Assembly (NCBI GenBank): GCA_039583875.1 | Contig: CM077151.1 | Span: forward strand, 111,556,609 to 111,620,608 | Origin: Platanthera guangdongensis | Lineage: Eukaryota; Streptophyta; Magnoliopsida; Asparagales; Orchidaceae | Direction of reading: 5' to 3' | DNA: 64,000 nt | Part shown: positions 46,124-57,799 of the stretch, piece by piece | How positions within the stretch are numbered: position 1 is the stretch's first letter | Layout: every line of letters begins with the position of its first letter | Made by a program: the position numbers and the translations under genes | Notes under the pieces: generated by a model | Database searches by the model: none | Told to the model about the DNA's origin: nothing | Seen by the model: the letters and a program-made list of their open reading frames with translations, nothing else

Positions 46124-46501
46124 TTAGATGTTGGATAGGTCTTCACCTGCATATGAAACAATGTACTTGTTTTTGACCCATTTTATCTTGGGCCTAGGTT
46201 GATAACCTTTAAATTCAGAAATGAAAGACATCCCTGGCTGACTCTTATATCTTTCAGGATGATATCTCCTTGGAGGTATAATCCATTCAGTATAAGGGTT
46301 AAAGGTTTGGGATGAAGAACCCTTAGGATTCAATTTTGACTTGCCTTTGACAAAGTTTCCAGAGCTCTGACCTCTGTTCGACGATCTTGGAGCTGCGTTC
46401 GACGATCGTGGGTCAGATCGTCGAGCTCCGTTCGACGGTCGACTATAGCTGAGGTCAGGTATATGGGATCGTCGACCTGCGTTCGACGACTTTGGTTGAG
46501 A
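46124..46501 (-). pseudogene. C2 gag-pol linker interrupted by hairpin array
   Basis: The frame 46,124-46,333 (WIIPPRRYHPERYKSQ; FKGYQPRPKIKWVKNK) continues gag towards the protease. The upstream part, 46,376-46,599, is a hairpin array that ends the main gag frame with a stop at 46,502. Confidence 0.65.
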
Positions 46502-46599
46502 TCATCGATCTACGTTCGACGATTTGTCCTGAGATCGTCGAGCTGCGTTCGGCGATCGTCGATCTTCATTCGGCGATCGTCGATCTCCGTTCGACGATT
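46376..46599. repeat. C2 hairpin array inside gag coding sequence
   Basis: About seven ATCGTCGA/TCGACGAT-type units, some decayed (GTTCGGCGATC). Read on the gag strand they encode the repeated DRRSPN/ARRSQ tail of gag (46,502-46,600). This is the same motif found in the C2 LTR and before the accessory ORF. Confidence 0.88.
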
Positions 46600-48239
46600 T
46601 CTGCTGGGACTTGGTGTTCTGAGGCAGATCAGAATTTTTCCTGGCAACCTCTACAACTCCCTTTCCCTTGTCAGAAATGAACTTGATGGGAGTTGTCAGA
46701 ACAATAGGTTGGCTGGATGAGGCACCCAAGCCCAGTGTACTGTTGAATCTTGAGTTCACTGTGCTTGTGATGTCCATCAGCTTGATGCTTCTCCCATTAA
46801 GGGATTCTTCAAGCTTCTTGGCCTCAGAGAGCTCACTTTTCAGTGTAGCTATCTGTTCCCTACAGTTCTCCAACTCCTGAGAGAGTTTGAGGTTTTCTGA
46901 CTTTAAAACATTGTGTTCAGATAATTGATTTTTGAGAGAGATAATCTCTTTCTCAGACTTTAGCAGGTCTAAACACAGTGCTTTAAATTCAGATTTAAAA
47001 TCTTCTGAAGTAAAATCAAAAGAGCTAATTACCTGATCTTCTTCAGGTTGAGTCTCTGAGTCTGACTCTGACTCTTCTTCCTCTGAGTTGTGTTGTGACG
47101 CATTGATTGCCATCATGCAGAACTCCTTTTCCTCTGCATCATCCTCATCATCACTGGAGCTGGAAGAGGCTTCTAACTCCTCTTCAGTCTCACTCCAGGA
47201 TTCAACAACAAACCCTTTCCTTGTATGCTTATTTTTGCTGGAAGAAGGTTTGCTATTGCCACTCCTTTTGGAGTCTTTCTCCTTTCTTCTCTCCTTTCTT
47301 TCCCTTCTGTCCTTGTTCTTGTTCTCTGGACAGTCAGGAACTATGTGCCCTGGTTTCGAGCAACCAAAGCAGATAATGTCTTTGTTATTGCCACTGGACT
47401 TGTCATACCTTGGCTTATCCTGCTCCTTGTATGATCTTCTTCTGAAGTCCTTTCTGGCCATCTTATAGAATCTTTTGGCCAACAGGCTGAGAAGTTCATC
47501 ATTGCCTGTAGCTTTATCTTCAGGCAGATCCTCAGTTGCCTTGAATGCTATGGTCTTCTCCTTTCTTGTGGCTGGTGAAGCAGCCTTCTGTTCTTCCTCT
47601 CTATTCTTGATGAGCAGCTCATAAGACTTGAGCTTACCCAACAAAGCTTCAGTGGTGATCTCATTTAGACTTCTGGCATCTTTGATTGGCCAGATTCTTG
47701 AATCCCAAGTGCTGGGGAAGCACATTAGGATCTTGTCATTGAGTTCTGTCAGAGAAATCTCTTTGTCCAATGTCCTTAGTTCACTGACAATTAGACTTAG
47801 TCTGTTGTACATGTCTCCCACTGACTCAGTCTCTCCCTTCTTGAAGTTCTCATATTGGGAGATGAGATGGGATCTTCTGTCCTTTCTCTCGTCAGCTGAG
47901 CCTGAGACTATTTCTGAGAGTCTATCCCAAATTTCCTTGGCTGAATTACATTCAGCTACCTTTTGAAAAATGTCATCTGACATTGTCTGGGCTAGAATGT
48001 TCATAGCCTTGGCATCAGCTACTTTCCATTTTTTGATGTCAGCATCTGTTCCTGATGGAGGTGGAACAGCATTTGTACTTGTACTTTCTGGGGGTCTTGG
48101 ACACACTATCAAAACAGAATTAAATATATCTTCATCAATAGAATTCATGTAAAGTCTAACCCTTGCTTTCCAAAGTGCAAACTTTGACAGATTGCACACT
48201 GGAGGTCTGGTGCTAGCATAATCTTTGTTTTGGGCCATG
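46502..48239 (-). CDS. gag: C2 gag (nucleocapsid/capsid)
   Basis: A long open frame of about 578 codons from MAQNKDYAS (ATG 48,239; an in-phase ATG also lies at 48,259). Order: gag N-terminal domain (STRPPVCNLSKFALWKARV; AKEIWDRLSEI; SQYENFKKGETESVGDMYNR; LNEITTEALLGKLKSYEL), CCHC zinc knuckle CFGCSKPGHIVPDC, basic Lys/Arg/Glu stretch, acidic Ser/Glu stretch, a probable coiled coil (KSEKEIISLKNQLSEHNVLK), and a C-terminal repeat tail coded by the hairpin array. Gag packages element RNA into particles. This is among the best-preserved genes in the window, but the array supplies its stop. Confidence 0.88.
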
Positions 48240-48364
48240 ATTTGTGAAAACAAAATCATTACTAAACTGTTTGTGCAAACAAGAAACTGAATTTAAACTT
48301 GAACTTTGTGCCTGACTGGGTCCTGGCTGCTCCAGGATTTTGGCACTGTTTGTCAAAGCCATTA
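48240..48364 (-). other. C2 leader between LTR and gag
   Basis: 125 bases. Positions 48,281-48,364 are nearly identical to 39,360-39,444 at the start of C1 gag. No primer site such as TGGTATCAGAGC is visible, so priming of C2 is unexplained. Confidence 0.6.
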
Positions 48365-48881
48365 TGTTGGAACACCCTATTACTAATTTGGGTCAGGATC
48401 ACTATGTCTCTAGGAACCTTTGTTTGACCTTCTGTATAGCTTAATAGGTCAATTAGAATTGAGTCTAAGGGTTAGAAGTCTAGGATTGGAAGCTGCCCTG
48501 AAGACCAAGTTTTTCTGTCTGGAGACCAAGTCTGATCGTCGAGCTCAGCACGACGATTCGTCGAACTCAGATCGACGATCGTCGAGCTCAACTTCAGCAG
48601 ATCGTCGAGCTCCACTCGACGATCGCTGAGCTCAACTTCATAATATCGTCGAACTCCATTCGACGATCGGTGAGCTCAGTTCGACGATTTTGACTCTGCA
48701 TTGGATCTTTATCTCTGAGCTCAGTTCGACGATCTTTGAGCTCAGATCGACGATTAGTTTGCTGCTTAAGTTTTCCAGATCGCTGAGCTCAGCTCGACGA
48801 TAGCAGAGCTCAGTTCGACGATTTCAGATAACTTCCAGAATTTAAATTCAAATCAGTTAGAAGTTATTATGCAATTAATTC
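48365..48881 (-). repeat. C2 5' LTR fragment with hairpin array
   Basis: Begins TGTTGGAACACCC like the palindrome's left arm (182 bases nearly identical), then holds a hairpin array (48,534-48,822) and about 60 AT-rich bases before being cut at 48,882. Confidence 0.75.
48534..48822. repeat. C2 hairpin array in LTR
   Basis: About ten units of ATCGTCGAGCTC...TCGACGAT or GAGCTCAGTTCGACGAT form, with two spacers of 30-35 bases. Same core as at 43,051 and 46,376. Confidence 0.9.
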
Positions 48882-51029
48882 AGTACCAAAACTCATAATG
48901 CCACCAAAATAGAGCTAGAACGAGCTGAAACACTTCATGAGGCTTCGGCCATTTTGGACGGTGAGCTAGCTCCTGCTTGCGATCCTTGCCTTGTAAAAAT
49001 TGGTTGTAACGTGGGTCAGCAAAGGCTGACCTCAAACTATGTAACAAACACATCTCCTCCTGGTCGCCCCTAACGGACCCCGGGTACCCCTCCAACCTGC
49101 AAGTTAGCACTTCGCATACCATATACAAAACATGTAAAGCACTATGAGAACAGGTTTGGATGTCTCAAACAACAAACACATTTTCTATGTTTAGCATATA
49201 ATAAAAAGAGGCCTACTATGCAGCATGTATACAAAACCTAGGCTTCACCCGAGGCACCTTATTGCGCATGCATCTAGCACATCATCATAACATTTGGGTA
49301 CTTCCACTTTCCCCATTGGCGTTAAGCCACAAACAAAAAGGGGCACTGCAATTCCCCTAACAGCATACAAGGCGCCACATGTAACTCTTGCCAAGTCCCC
49401 ACCCTCTCATGGTCTTAGACCCGAGCTTGCCTGCAAGCTCTGAATTCTCACGTCAAGATTCTGTTTCACACACTGACCGATTCTAAAAACCATTGCTGGA
49501 CCCCACCCGATCATGGCCTCATTGCCCGGGCTTGCCCCATGCTTGGCGTTCTCGTCAGTCACATAGAAGGGGACTAGTCTCGCCGGGACACTCTCCCCAC
49601 ATGACTTACACATCACGGGATAGCCAGCCGACCACGGAGACAAAGTCACGCCATAACACATCACAATCTATAATCATTCCCACACGAATCCCTCGTTTGT
49701 GCTGCAATGTCCCCGCGCACCAACGGAACCATCTACCGCCATTGCGGAGCTAACATTGTCCGGTTTCGGCTACACGTACTCACTCGAGAAACGGTTGAAA
49801 ACACAAACATCACAAACAACATCTTGCCACAATGGATTTCTACAAAATCCATAAAGCTCGTTATTCAACGACATCAATGAGTCGGACTAACGGTCGTGAC
49901 CACAGCTCCACCTACCATGCCTAATCCACTAACAGAGCGGATCTCTAATGCAAAATCATGCCGGGGACGGACTCAATCGACCCGGAGGTTCCTCTTGAAC
50001 CATGGCGACCCAACCCCTCTCATTTGAGAGATTTGGTACCCAAAAGATTGAAAGAAAAGATGCTAAACACGCATCCTAAAACTAAGAGGAGAAGTGTCGT
50101 TACCTTACGACCCCTCTTCCTAGCCATGGAAACTTAGCCGGATGAAAACCACTGCAACGGACTTGCCTCTGCGAATCTGGACTCGGCACGCGATTTGGGA
50201 CTCCAAAGCTTCTCTGGCAGCCGGATCTCTACTCCTCTTTCTTCCTTGCTCTCCCTTCTCTCTAAAACCTTAGAAAGAGAAACTTGAAGAAGAGTGAGGG
50301 TGCCAAACCATTTTCCAGGACATAACATAGCCAGGACAGCCCTGAACCATTAGATCCTAAAATAAGGAATCGAACGACCACGATTAACACTTAAAACCAA
50401 AATTCCTGGGCCAAACACGACTTAAGACACGCCCGTGTCCAAGGCTGTGTGACTCAATTGACGTCGAAACCATCGGACCCAGAATAGGACACGGGCTCTG
50501 AACATGCCCGTGTCACAGTTGACAAGCCCGTGTCACCCAGTACACGCTCGTGTGCCTGGGCGTATTCCTCCATCGACACAAGACCTACAGAACCCGAGGA
50601 GAACAAGGGTACTCAACACGCCCGTGTCACATTTGACATGCCCGCATCATACACGAACACGCCTGGGCTCCAGGCCATGTTTATCCCCTCATACGGCCCG
50701 GCTAACAACCCGAACAGGACACGGCCTGGGACATGCCCGTGTCTCAGGCCGTGTTCGTCCTCTCGACGCTCGTCGAGCCCATTTTCGTCGATCTTGCGAA
50801 AATCGTCTAACCCGAACACGACACGACCATGGACACGCCCACGTCCAATATCGTGTTCACTTTCTCGACACTTCGTCGAGCTCAGTTTGTCTTCTACCCG
50901 AGTTCTTAATCGAACCCGAGCACCACACGGCCATGGACACGCCCGTGTCCTAGGCCATGTGACCCTTGCCAAGACCCAAACATGGCTCTGAACGCTGTCC
51001 GTTCTTCTTTCAAATTTTGGGGCGTTACA
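48882..51029 (-). repeat. G1' LTR, left-truncated
   Basis: Copy of 713-2,856. The first 291 bases of the LTR (422-712 in copy 1) are missing, replaced by C2 LTR. Ends GGGGCGTTACA and is followed by a polypurine tract at 51,031-51,043. Carries the CACGCCCGTGT cluster. Confidence 0.85.
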
Positions 51030-51049
51030 ACTCTCTCCCCCTTGAAAGA

Positions 51050-52494
51050 ATTTCGTCCCGAAATTACAAAAAGTAAAAGGTACACACAATGTAAATCATA
51101 CCTGAATGGAAAAACTCTGGATATGCTTCCAGTATTGTTTGTTCTCGCTCCCAAGTGAGCTCCATCACGACCGCAATTCCAGAATTTCTGAATCCTCTAT
51201 AGCAACTGGACGAACTCTCATCCTCAAGTCCTCTTCTATCGGCACCGATGATGATTCGATCACCACACTACTCTCTACTAAGGCTTTGCTCAAGACGGAG
51301 ACATGGAAGACGTCGTGTAATACACTCAGCTCTGCGGACAACGCCAACCTGTACGCTGCTTCTCCCAACCGTTATATAACTTTGAAAGGCCCCAAAACCT
51401 TGGACTCAACTTCTTGAGTCGGCGAATGCGCGAAATGCATTTGAACATCTTAATCTTTAGATAGACCCAGTCGCCTACCGCGAACTCCAGCTTCCTGTGG
51501 CGAGCATTAAGATATTTTGCATGCCGATCTCGTGCCACCTTCATGCGCCCTTGAATGGTTTGCACCAGCTCACATGCATCAGCTACAACTTCTTTTCCCC
51601 AAAGTTTGGTGTCTCCCACTTCTGTCCAGGACATTGGTGTTCGACACCGCCTCCCATACAAAGCTTCGTATGACGCCATCTTGATACTTTCTTGGTAACT
51701 GTTGTTATAGGAGAACTCCACCATGAAGAGGCGATCCTCCCACTTCTTGCCGAAGTCCAGAAAACACATCCTCAGCATATCCTCCATAGTACAGTTTGTC
51801 CTTTCGGTTTGCCCGTCAGTTTGAGGATGGAAAGCCGTGCTGAATTTTAGCTTCGTGCCCAGACTTTTCTGAACTAACCTCCAGTCCTTGGACTTGAAAC
51901 GTCCATCGCGATCACTAACTATACTCTTAGGAATCCCAAGTAGTCGCACAATGTTGCGAACATACAAATCTACCAGCTTCTCTATGCTGTCCTCCTTCCG
52001 ATTTGGGAAGAAGTGAGCCACGTTGGTTAAGCGATCCACAATCACACAAATCGCATTGTTACCCTGCTGCGATCTAGGTAACCCATGCACAAAGTCCATG
52101 GAGATGTCATCGAATTTCCACTCAGGTATTGGAAGAGGCTTCAGGAACCTGCCCGGCTTCTGACACTCGGCCTTCACCAAGGTACAAGTTTGGCATCGAT
52201 TCACGTACAAAGCTACGTCCCACTTCAGTCCAGGCCACCAAAAGGATTTCTTCATATCCAGATACATCTTTGTATTGCCCGGGTGAATGGAGTATTTGTG
52301 AAGTGAGCCTCAAAAATCAACTCCTCATGGAGCTTGCCGAACTGCGGTACACAAATCCTTCCGCCCTTCCTCAGGATCCCATCAATCAACTCCCAGTCAC
52401 TGCTCTTGCCCTTTTGAGCTTTCACAACATAAGGCTGAAACTCCACATCCAAACGAGTCGCTTCCTGAATACGATCAGACAAATTGTTCTGCAT
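51050..52494 (-). pseudogene. G1' integrase with chromodomain-like tail
   Basis: Same organisation and breaks as 2,880-4,320. The core frame 51,326-52,267 keeps SMDFVHGLP, VSDRDGRF and DGQTERTN. It differs from copy 1 at only a few residues (QKPGRF for QKLGRF; WEDRLF for WEDHLF). The linker upstream (LHEELIFEAHFTNTPFTRA) is intact here, where copy 1 has small deletions near 4,099. Confidence 0.85.
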
Positions 52495-52500
52495 TTCAAT

Positions 52501-53870
52501 CTAGTGCAACCGAGCCACGCTAGACTCGTCCCTTGCTATGCACTCCAAGCTGAGGGACTCCCAGTCCAGCACCAACCGCTCATCATGAGCTTCGATCCAA
52601 TTCCCTTGCCCCGAGTATTTTCTACTCAAGGCATCTGCCACCACATTGTCTTTGTCTGGCGTATACTGAATCGCCACCTCGTTGTCTCCATGGAACTCGA
52701 CCCACCTATGCTGCCGCATATTCAGGTCCGTCTGATGTAGGAGATACTTCAGGCTTTTAAGATCCGTAAAGATCTCCACCTTCGCACCTTAAACATTGTG
52801 CCGCCACAATTTCAACGCGAAAATTACCGCCGCCAACTCCAAGTCATGGACGGGGTAATTCCTCTCGTGAGGCGTCAACTTCCTAGACCCATAGGCTATC
52901 ACACTACCATGTTGCACCAATACGCAACCCAAATAGCTTCCCGATGCGTCACTGAAAATTTGAAATCCTTTGGTCCCTTTCGGTAGAGTTAGGATTGGAG
53001 CCGTCATCAGCCTTTCCTTCAGTGTCTCAAATGCCTGACTGCACTCCTAAGTCCACAAAAACTTTTGATCCTTACGAGTTACTGATGTGAGGGGTAGAGC
53101 TATCTGCGAAACGTTTTCTACGAATCTTCTATAGTACCTGGCTAGTCCAAGAAAACATCGAACTTCCGCTATGGTTCTCAAGATCGTCCAATCTCTGATG
53201 GCTTCCACTTTTGTTGGATCTACCGCCACCCCATCCCCACTAATCACATGGCCCAAAAATGCCACCTTCTCTAGCCAGAACTCACACTTTGAGAACTTTC
53301 CATAAAGCTGGTTCTCTCTCAACACTTGCACGACTACTCTCAAGTGAGTCTCATGCTCCACTTCTGATTTGGAGTACACAGAATGTCATCAATAAGGACA
53401 ACTACAAAAGAGTCCAAGTATTTTCGAAATACTCGATTCATCAAATCCATGAATACAGATGGTGCGTTGGTCAGCCCGAACGACATCACCAAGAACTCAA
53501 AGTGACCATACCTCGTACCAAATACTGTCTTGGGTATGTCCTCGTCTCGAATTCATAACTGATAGTATCCTGACTTCAAGTCCAACTTTGTATACACCAC
53601 CGACCCTACCAGCTAGTCAAACAGGTCGTATATATGATGAATCATATACTTATTCTTGACAGTCAATTTATTCAACTCTCGGTAGTCTATGCACAACCGC
53701 ATACTACAATCTTTCATCTTCACGAACAACACAGGTGCGCTCCACGGTGAAGAACTGGGTCTGATATATCCCTGCTCCAACAGTTCCTGCAACTGTACCT
53801 TCAGTTCGGCCAACTCATTTGGTGCCATCCTAAACAGAGGACGTGACACCAGCCTAGCCTCTGAGAAGTG
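52501..53870 (-). pseudogene. G1' reverse transcriptase-RNase H remnant
   Basis: Matches 4,344-5,690, sharing the RT frameshift at the VLIDDIL site and the TAG and TAA stops in RT and RNase H. It has one extra stop: TAG where Gln is expected near 53,614. The frame [11 protein letters not shown] at its 5' end reads into the 5S-like fragment and is not native gypsy sequence. Confidence 0.85.
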
Positions 53871-53873
53871 AAG

Positions 53874-53946
53874 GAACTCCATTGTTAAGCGTGCTTGGGA
53901 GAGAGTATTACTGGGATGGGTGACCTCTTGGGAAGTCCCCGTATGA
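53874..53946 (+). pseudogene. 5S rRNA-like fragment, second copy
   Basis: Same fragment as 5,698-5,770 with one visible difference (GTATGACAC for GTACGACAC). Position relative to neighbours is identical. Confidence 0.75.
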
Positions 53947-53999
53947 CACAGCTTAACTGTTGAGTTCGCTCATCAAAGGGAGGTTGTGGCCTGGTGTGT

Positions 54000-55846
54000 T
54001 GATTGCTATCAACCCGAAAAGGCACTTATACCTATCGAATTGTAGTACCAAGGTCGTATTTAAACTCGGGGCTATCAAGTACTGCTACTCACGCTTCTAC
54101 TATTATCCTACCGAAAGATTGTTGGGTTTTGAGAATTTTTTAAATTAAACTGAAACGAAATTAAAACGAAGCTATGGATTAAAAGATAGCACTTGATCTA
54201 TGATTCACCATGAAAAGAGATAAGAGAAATAAAAATATAATTTTATAATTGCGAATTAAACTCGACCGTGACGGATCCGAAAATAAGACAAAATCTCTCT
54301 AGAGCATTAACTCTCCTAACTTATAGATGCTTTAATCGAAATCTCTTTACAAATCAAAGAGGCCTAAAGTTGCATTATCGAGGCGATCCACACTACTGGA
54401 TTTGACTCCAATCCGGAGGATTTACGTCGTCTTATCTCTAGGATTGCGTGCAACTCTTTCTTCTTTGAGTGATCTTTCAAATCAACGAGTCTCTCGACTA
54501 CTATGAAATGAGATCAAAGGCCTACTACCGTATACCGTAAATATGGAGTCGACTCAAAATAAATCAAAGAGGGATCGAGCGAAATTTAGCAAAAATAAAA
54601 TTACGAAGTAAAAAGAATTCTCATCTCAAATCATGGATCCTCATGATCAAATGGTAAAAAAAGATTAGCTACGCATATTGGAAAAGGAAATAACAATATA
54701 AAGAGAGGAAAATTTCATTTTTATTGATACTAAATGAAAGAGTACACAATGCTAAAACAAAACGATACTATATTACTTAAACGAAACAATATTGCAAGAA
54801 GGTAAACTAAGAAATAAAATTACAACAAAAGCTCTCTTGACTTGTACTCTCCACTTGCTCTCTCCAAAATCTAACCTCAAAGCATGAGACCATGGTGCCT
54901 TTTATAGATGAGGAGGGAAGATTCTAGATGGGAATAAAATGAAATGGCAAGGGGGGGGGGGGGGTGGCCGGCCATGTAGGGTGGAGAAGGTGCATGAATA
55001 TCATTTAATGGGGGAGAGAGAAAAGGCCAAATGTATGCACTTTCTTTTGGGAAAATAAAAAGGAACAAAAATAATTATAAAAAGGGGGAATGGATGAGTT
55101 TAAATGACAATGAGAGAGAGGGAAAAAGGGATGAATGAGAAATATGAAAGGAGAGAAAATAATAAAGGGGAAAGAGAGGGGAGGGGTCGGCCATCAAGGA
55201 GGAAAATGCATGAATGGGAAGGTACATGCATGGAATTAAGTGAGGTGGAGAGCATGAGGTGGCCGGCCATGCCATGGATAAGTGGGATATTTTTTATGGG
55301 CTTGGGTTCACCATCAGGAGGGGCTCGGCTTGCTTCATGTGGGCTTCAAGGGAAGGGGCCGGGCTGCTCCAAACTTCAAGGGCTGCATGTAGGGCTCATG
55401 CTGGACATGGTGGGCTGCTAGGTGGGAGGCCGGGCTACACCATGGAGGGCTGCATGTGGGCTGTCTTCAAGTGGAGGCTCGAGTTTAACTTGAAGTGGGC
55501 TGCATCATGTAGCATGTACCTACAAGAAAATAAAGCATAATAACATTAGATATATAACAAAACATAACACAAATAAGTAACATAACATTAGTTATTAAAA
55601 CTAAACTAAACATAACAAACATAACATAACATAATAATAGTTATATTCATAACAAAACACAAGTACACATAGAACATAAAATTAAACATGAAAATGCATA
55701 AAACACATAATTAAACTAGGAATTAATATATTATAAAAAAAGACATTAAAACATGAAATAAAACATAACAAGCATAAAATATAAATAAACTTAGACATTT
55801 TGCATACTAAACTACACCCAAAAATGATGACTAAAAGTAGTCATCA
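54000..55846 (-). repeat. A2' 3' LTR
   Basis: Copy of 5,824-7,673, TGATT to GTCATCA, with a 14-G run (54,951-54,964) and the TATAAAAGG core promoter on the minus strand near 54,900. No gene inside. Confidence 0.7.
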
Positions 55847-57799
55847 AATTCCCGCAAGCTAGAGTATTTGCTTGCCCTCAAGCAAATGAAAATGAAAACT
55901 AGGGGAGAGAAATAAAAGTAAACAAGCAATTTAGATTTCATAGATTTAAAAAAACCAAAACATGAAAAATTAAACTATCATAATTACTATGTTATCAACT
56001 AGTGGGGTGAGAAGTGCACAATAGAAAACTTGAAAATGGAGATCTAAAAATATTATTAGAACATAAAAAAGAATTACATATTTCTAAATCTCTAAAACAT
56101 GACATCCAAAATTAATGAAAATAAGAAAAACAAAAGTAGAGATTCTAAATAAATGGTGAATTGAACGAACTACTAGGTTGCTAAATAACAATTATCCCTA
56201 AATCACCTCAAGATAACCTCCAAAAAATCCATCAATGATGGTGGCCATAGGCTTGTCCGTTCACACTCTCTCCACTATGCAGGTTCACGTTCTAAAGATC
56301 AAAAGGGCTTTTATAGGCGTAAAGACTTGGCTTAGGTAAATGATTAGGAATTGGAAATCAAAGATAAAAATCGGCGTTTAAATCACACTAAACCAAGGGT
56401 GAGCTTAAAATAAAATAAAAAAAATGATAAAAATGAGAAATGACAAGTACGTCATTTCCCCAGTTCAAACTACAAAATAAGGCCATGAAGATTTTTCTTT
56501 TCACAATTTGGGCACAAATAAACTTTTTCTCTCTTTTTTTTTTGATTTGATAACATTTTGATAATAACTTTTTTTTTAATAAAAGAGAGCCCCTCATGCA
56601 AACTAATAATTTTCGTTTTCATTTTCAAAGATAATAACCCTTCTCAAACAAAACATTTAAGCTCAAAGTTTAGTGTTAAAAAGGAAAGGCATTTTGGCTT
56701 TGGCGAAATAATGAATTGAAAGGTGGAGCTAAAAACAAAGAAACATGGAAAAAGGCCCAAAAATTGTTTTGCAACGGTGAAATTTTTGGTGGGCAAGAAA
56801 GGTTCAAACGAGTCAAAGGGTGGCCTAAATCATTTCTAAAGTACGTAAAAATGACGCAAATGTTTCGAGAGTAGCTAGGGACAAGTTCTAGACACCAAGA
56901 AAGTATTACCCCACAAATTAAAAAAGAGATAACATTACCTAGCAACCATTCATACGCAACTAACCGAATAAAAAGAATACTACAAATTGCTAATTTACAA
57001 CATAAAAAAACAGATGCATATATTTAAGAACAAGAAATTAGTAAAACTAAGCTATGTAAGAATGATAAATTTAGAAAACCAATTCAAGGAAATCTACATA
57101 GAACTACAAAACCGCACGGGCCTACACATCACTAGAAGAAACATAAAAATAAGGATAGAAAATAATTTTTGATTTTGATTTTCAAATAGATTTTAGCAAT
57201 TTTTTGTATTTTTTTTTTTGATTTTTGATTTGTTTTTGGGTTTTTGTAGTAGTTAAAGAAAAAGTAGTAGTAAAGAAGCTTAATTAAACTATTTTTTTTT
57301 TTGTTTTTGAAGAAATTTAAAACATTTTTTTTTGAAAAGAAAGAAAACAGAAAACAACTAAACCCTCCCCCATGATTAGCGTTTTCATTGCCCTCAATGA
57401 AAAAAAAAATGAGAAAGAGGTGGAGAGAGAGAAAAAGAGAAAGTGCAGGAAAGTAAAAACAATAGTAAAAAAAACAGGACTTCCCCGGGGTTATGAGGCC
57501 GAATGTGGATGTCGCTCCCCTCTGCTTGCACTTTACATCACTTGATCATTAGCAGACTTGACTTGATCCATCTTGAAATCAGCAACGTTAGAGCGGCGAT
57601 CACGAACTTGCTTGGTTGGCCTCCGGAAGGAAGAGCAAAATAAAAGCAGAAAAATAGAGTCCGTGGGCAGGTGCCCAAGATTGTTATTTATTACAACAAT
57701 TTAAAGTTCGAATAATAATAATAAAAGTCTTATAATAAAACGAAATGTACAACATAAAAGAAAGTTCCATGAAAGAAAACATTACGATATAAATAAAAG
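55847..57799 (-). other. A2' non-coding 3' region
   Basis: Copy of 7,674-9,620. AT-rich, no recognisable frame. Ends at the integrase stop. Confidence 0.6.

Larger units (their letters stand above)
39445..48881 (-). mobile_element. C2: SIRE/Maximus-like Ty1/copia element, 5' LTR truncated
   Basis: Minus strand: 5' LTR fragment (48,365-48,881), leader, gag, a deleted protease region, integrase, RT-RNase H, hairpin array, accessory ORF, polypurine tract and a palindromic 3' LTR. Only a few lesions interrupt pol. No initiator-Met or other primer site is recognisable between LTR and gag. Its right end is cut where the duplicated segment starts (48,882). Confidence 0.75.
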
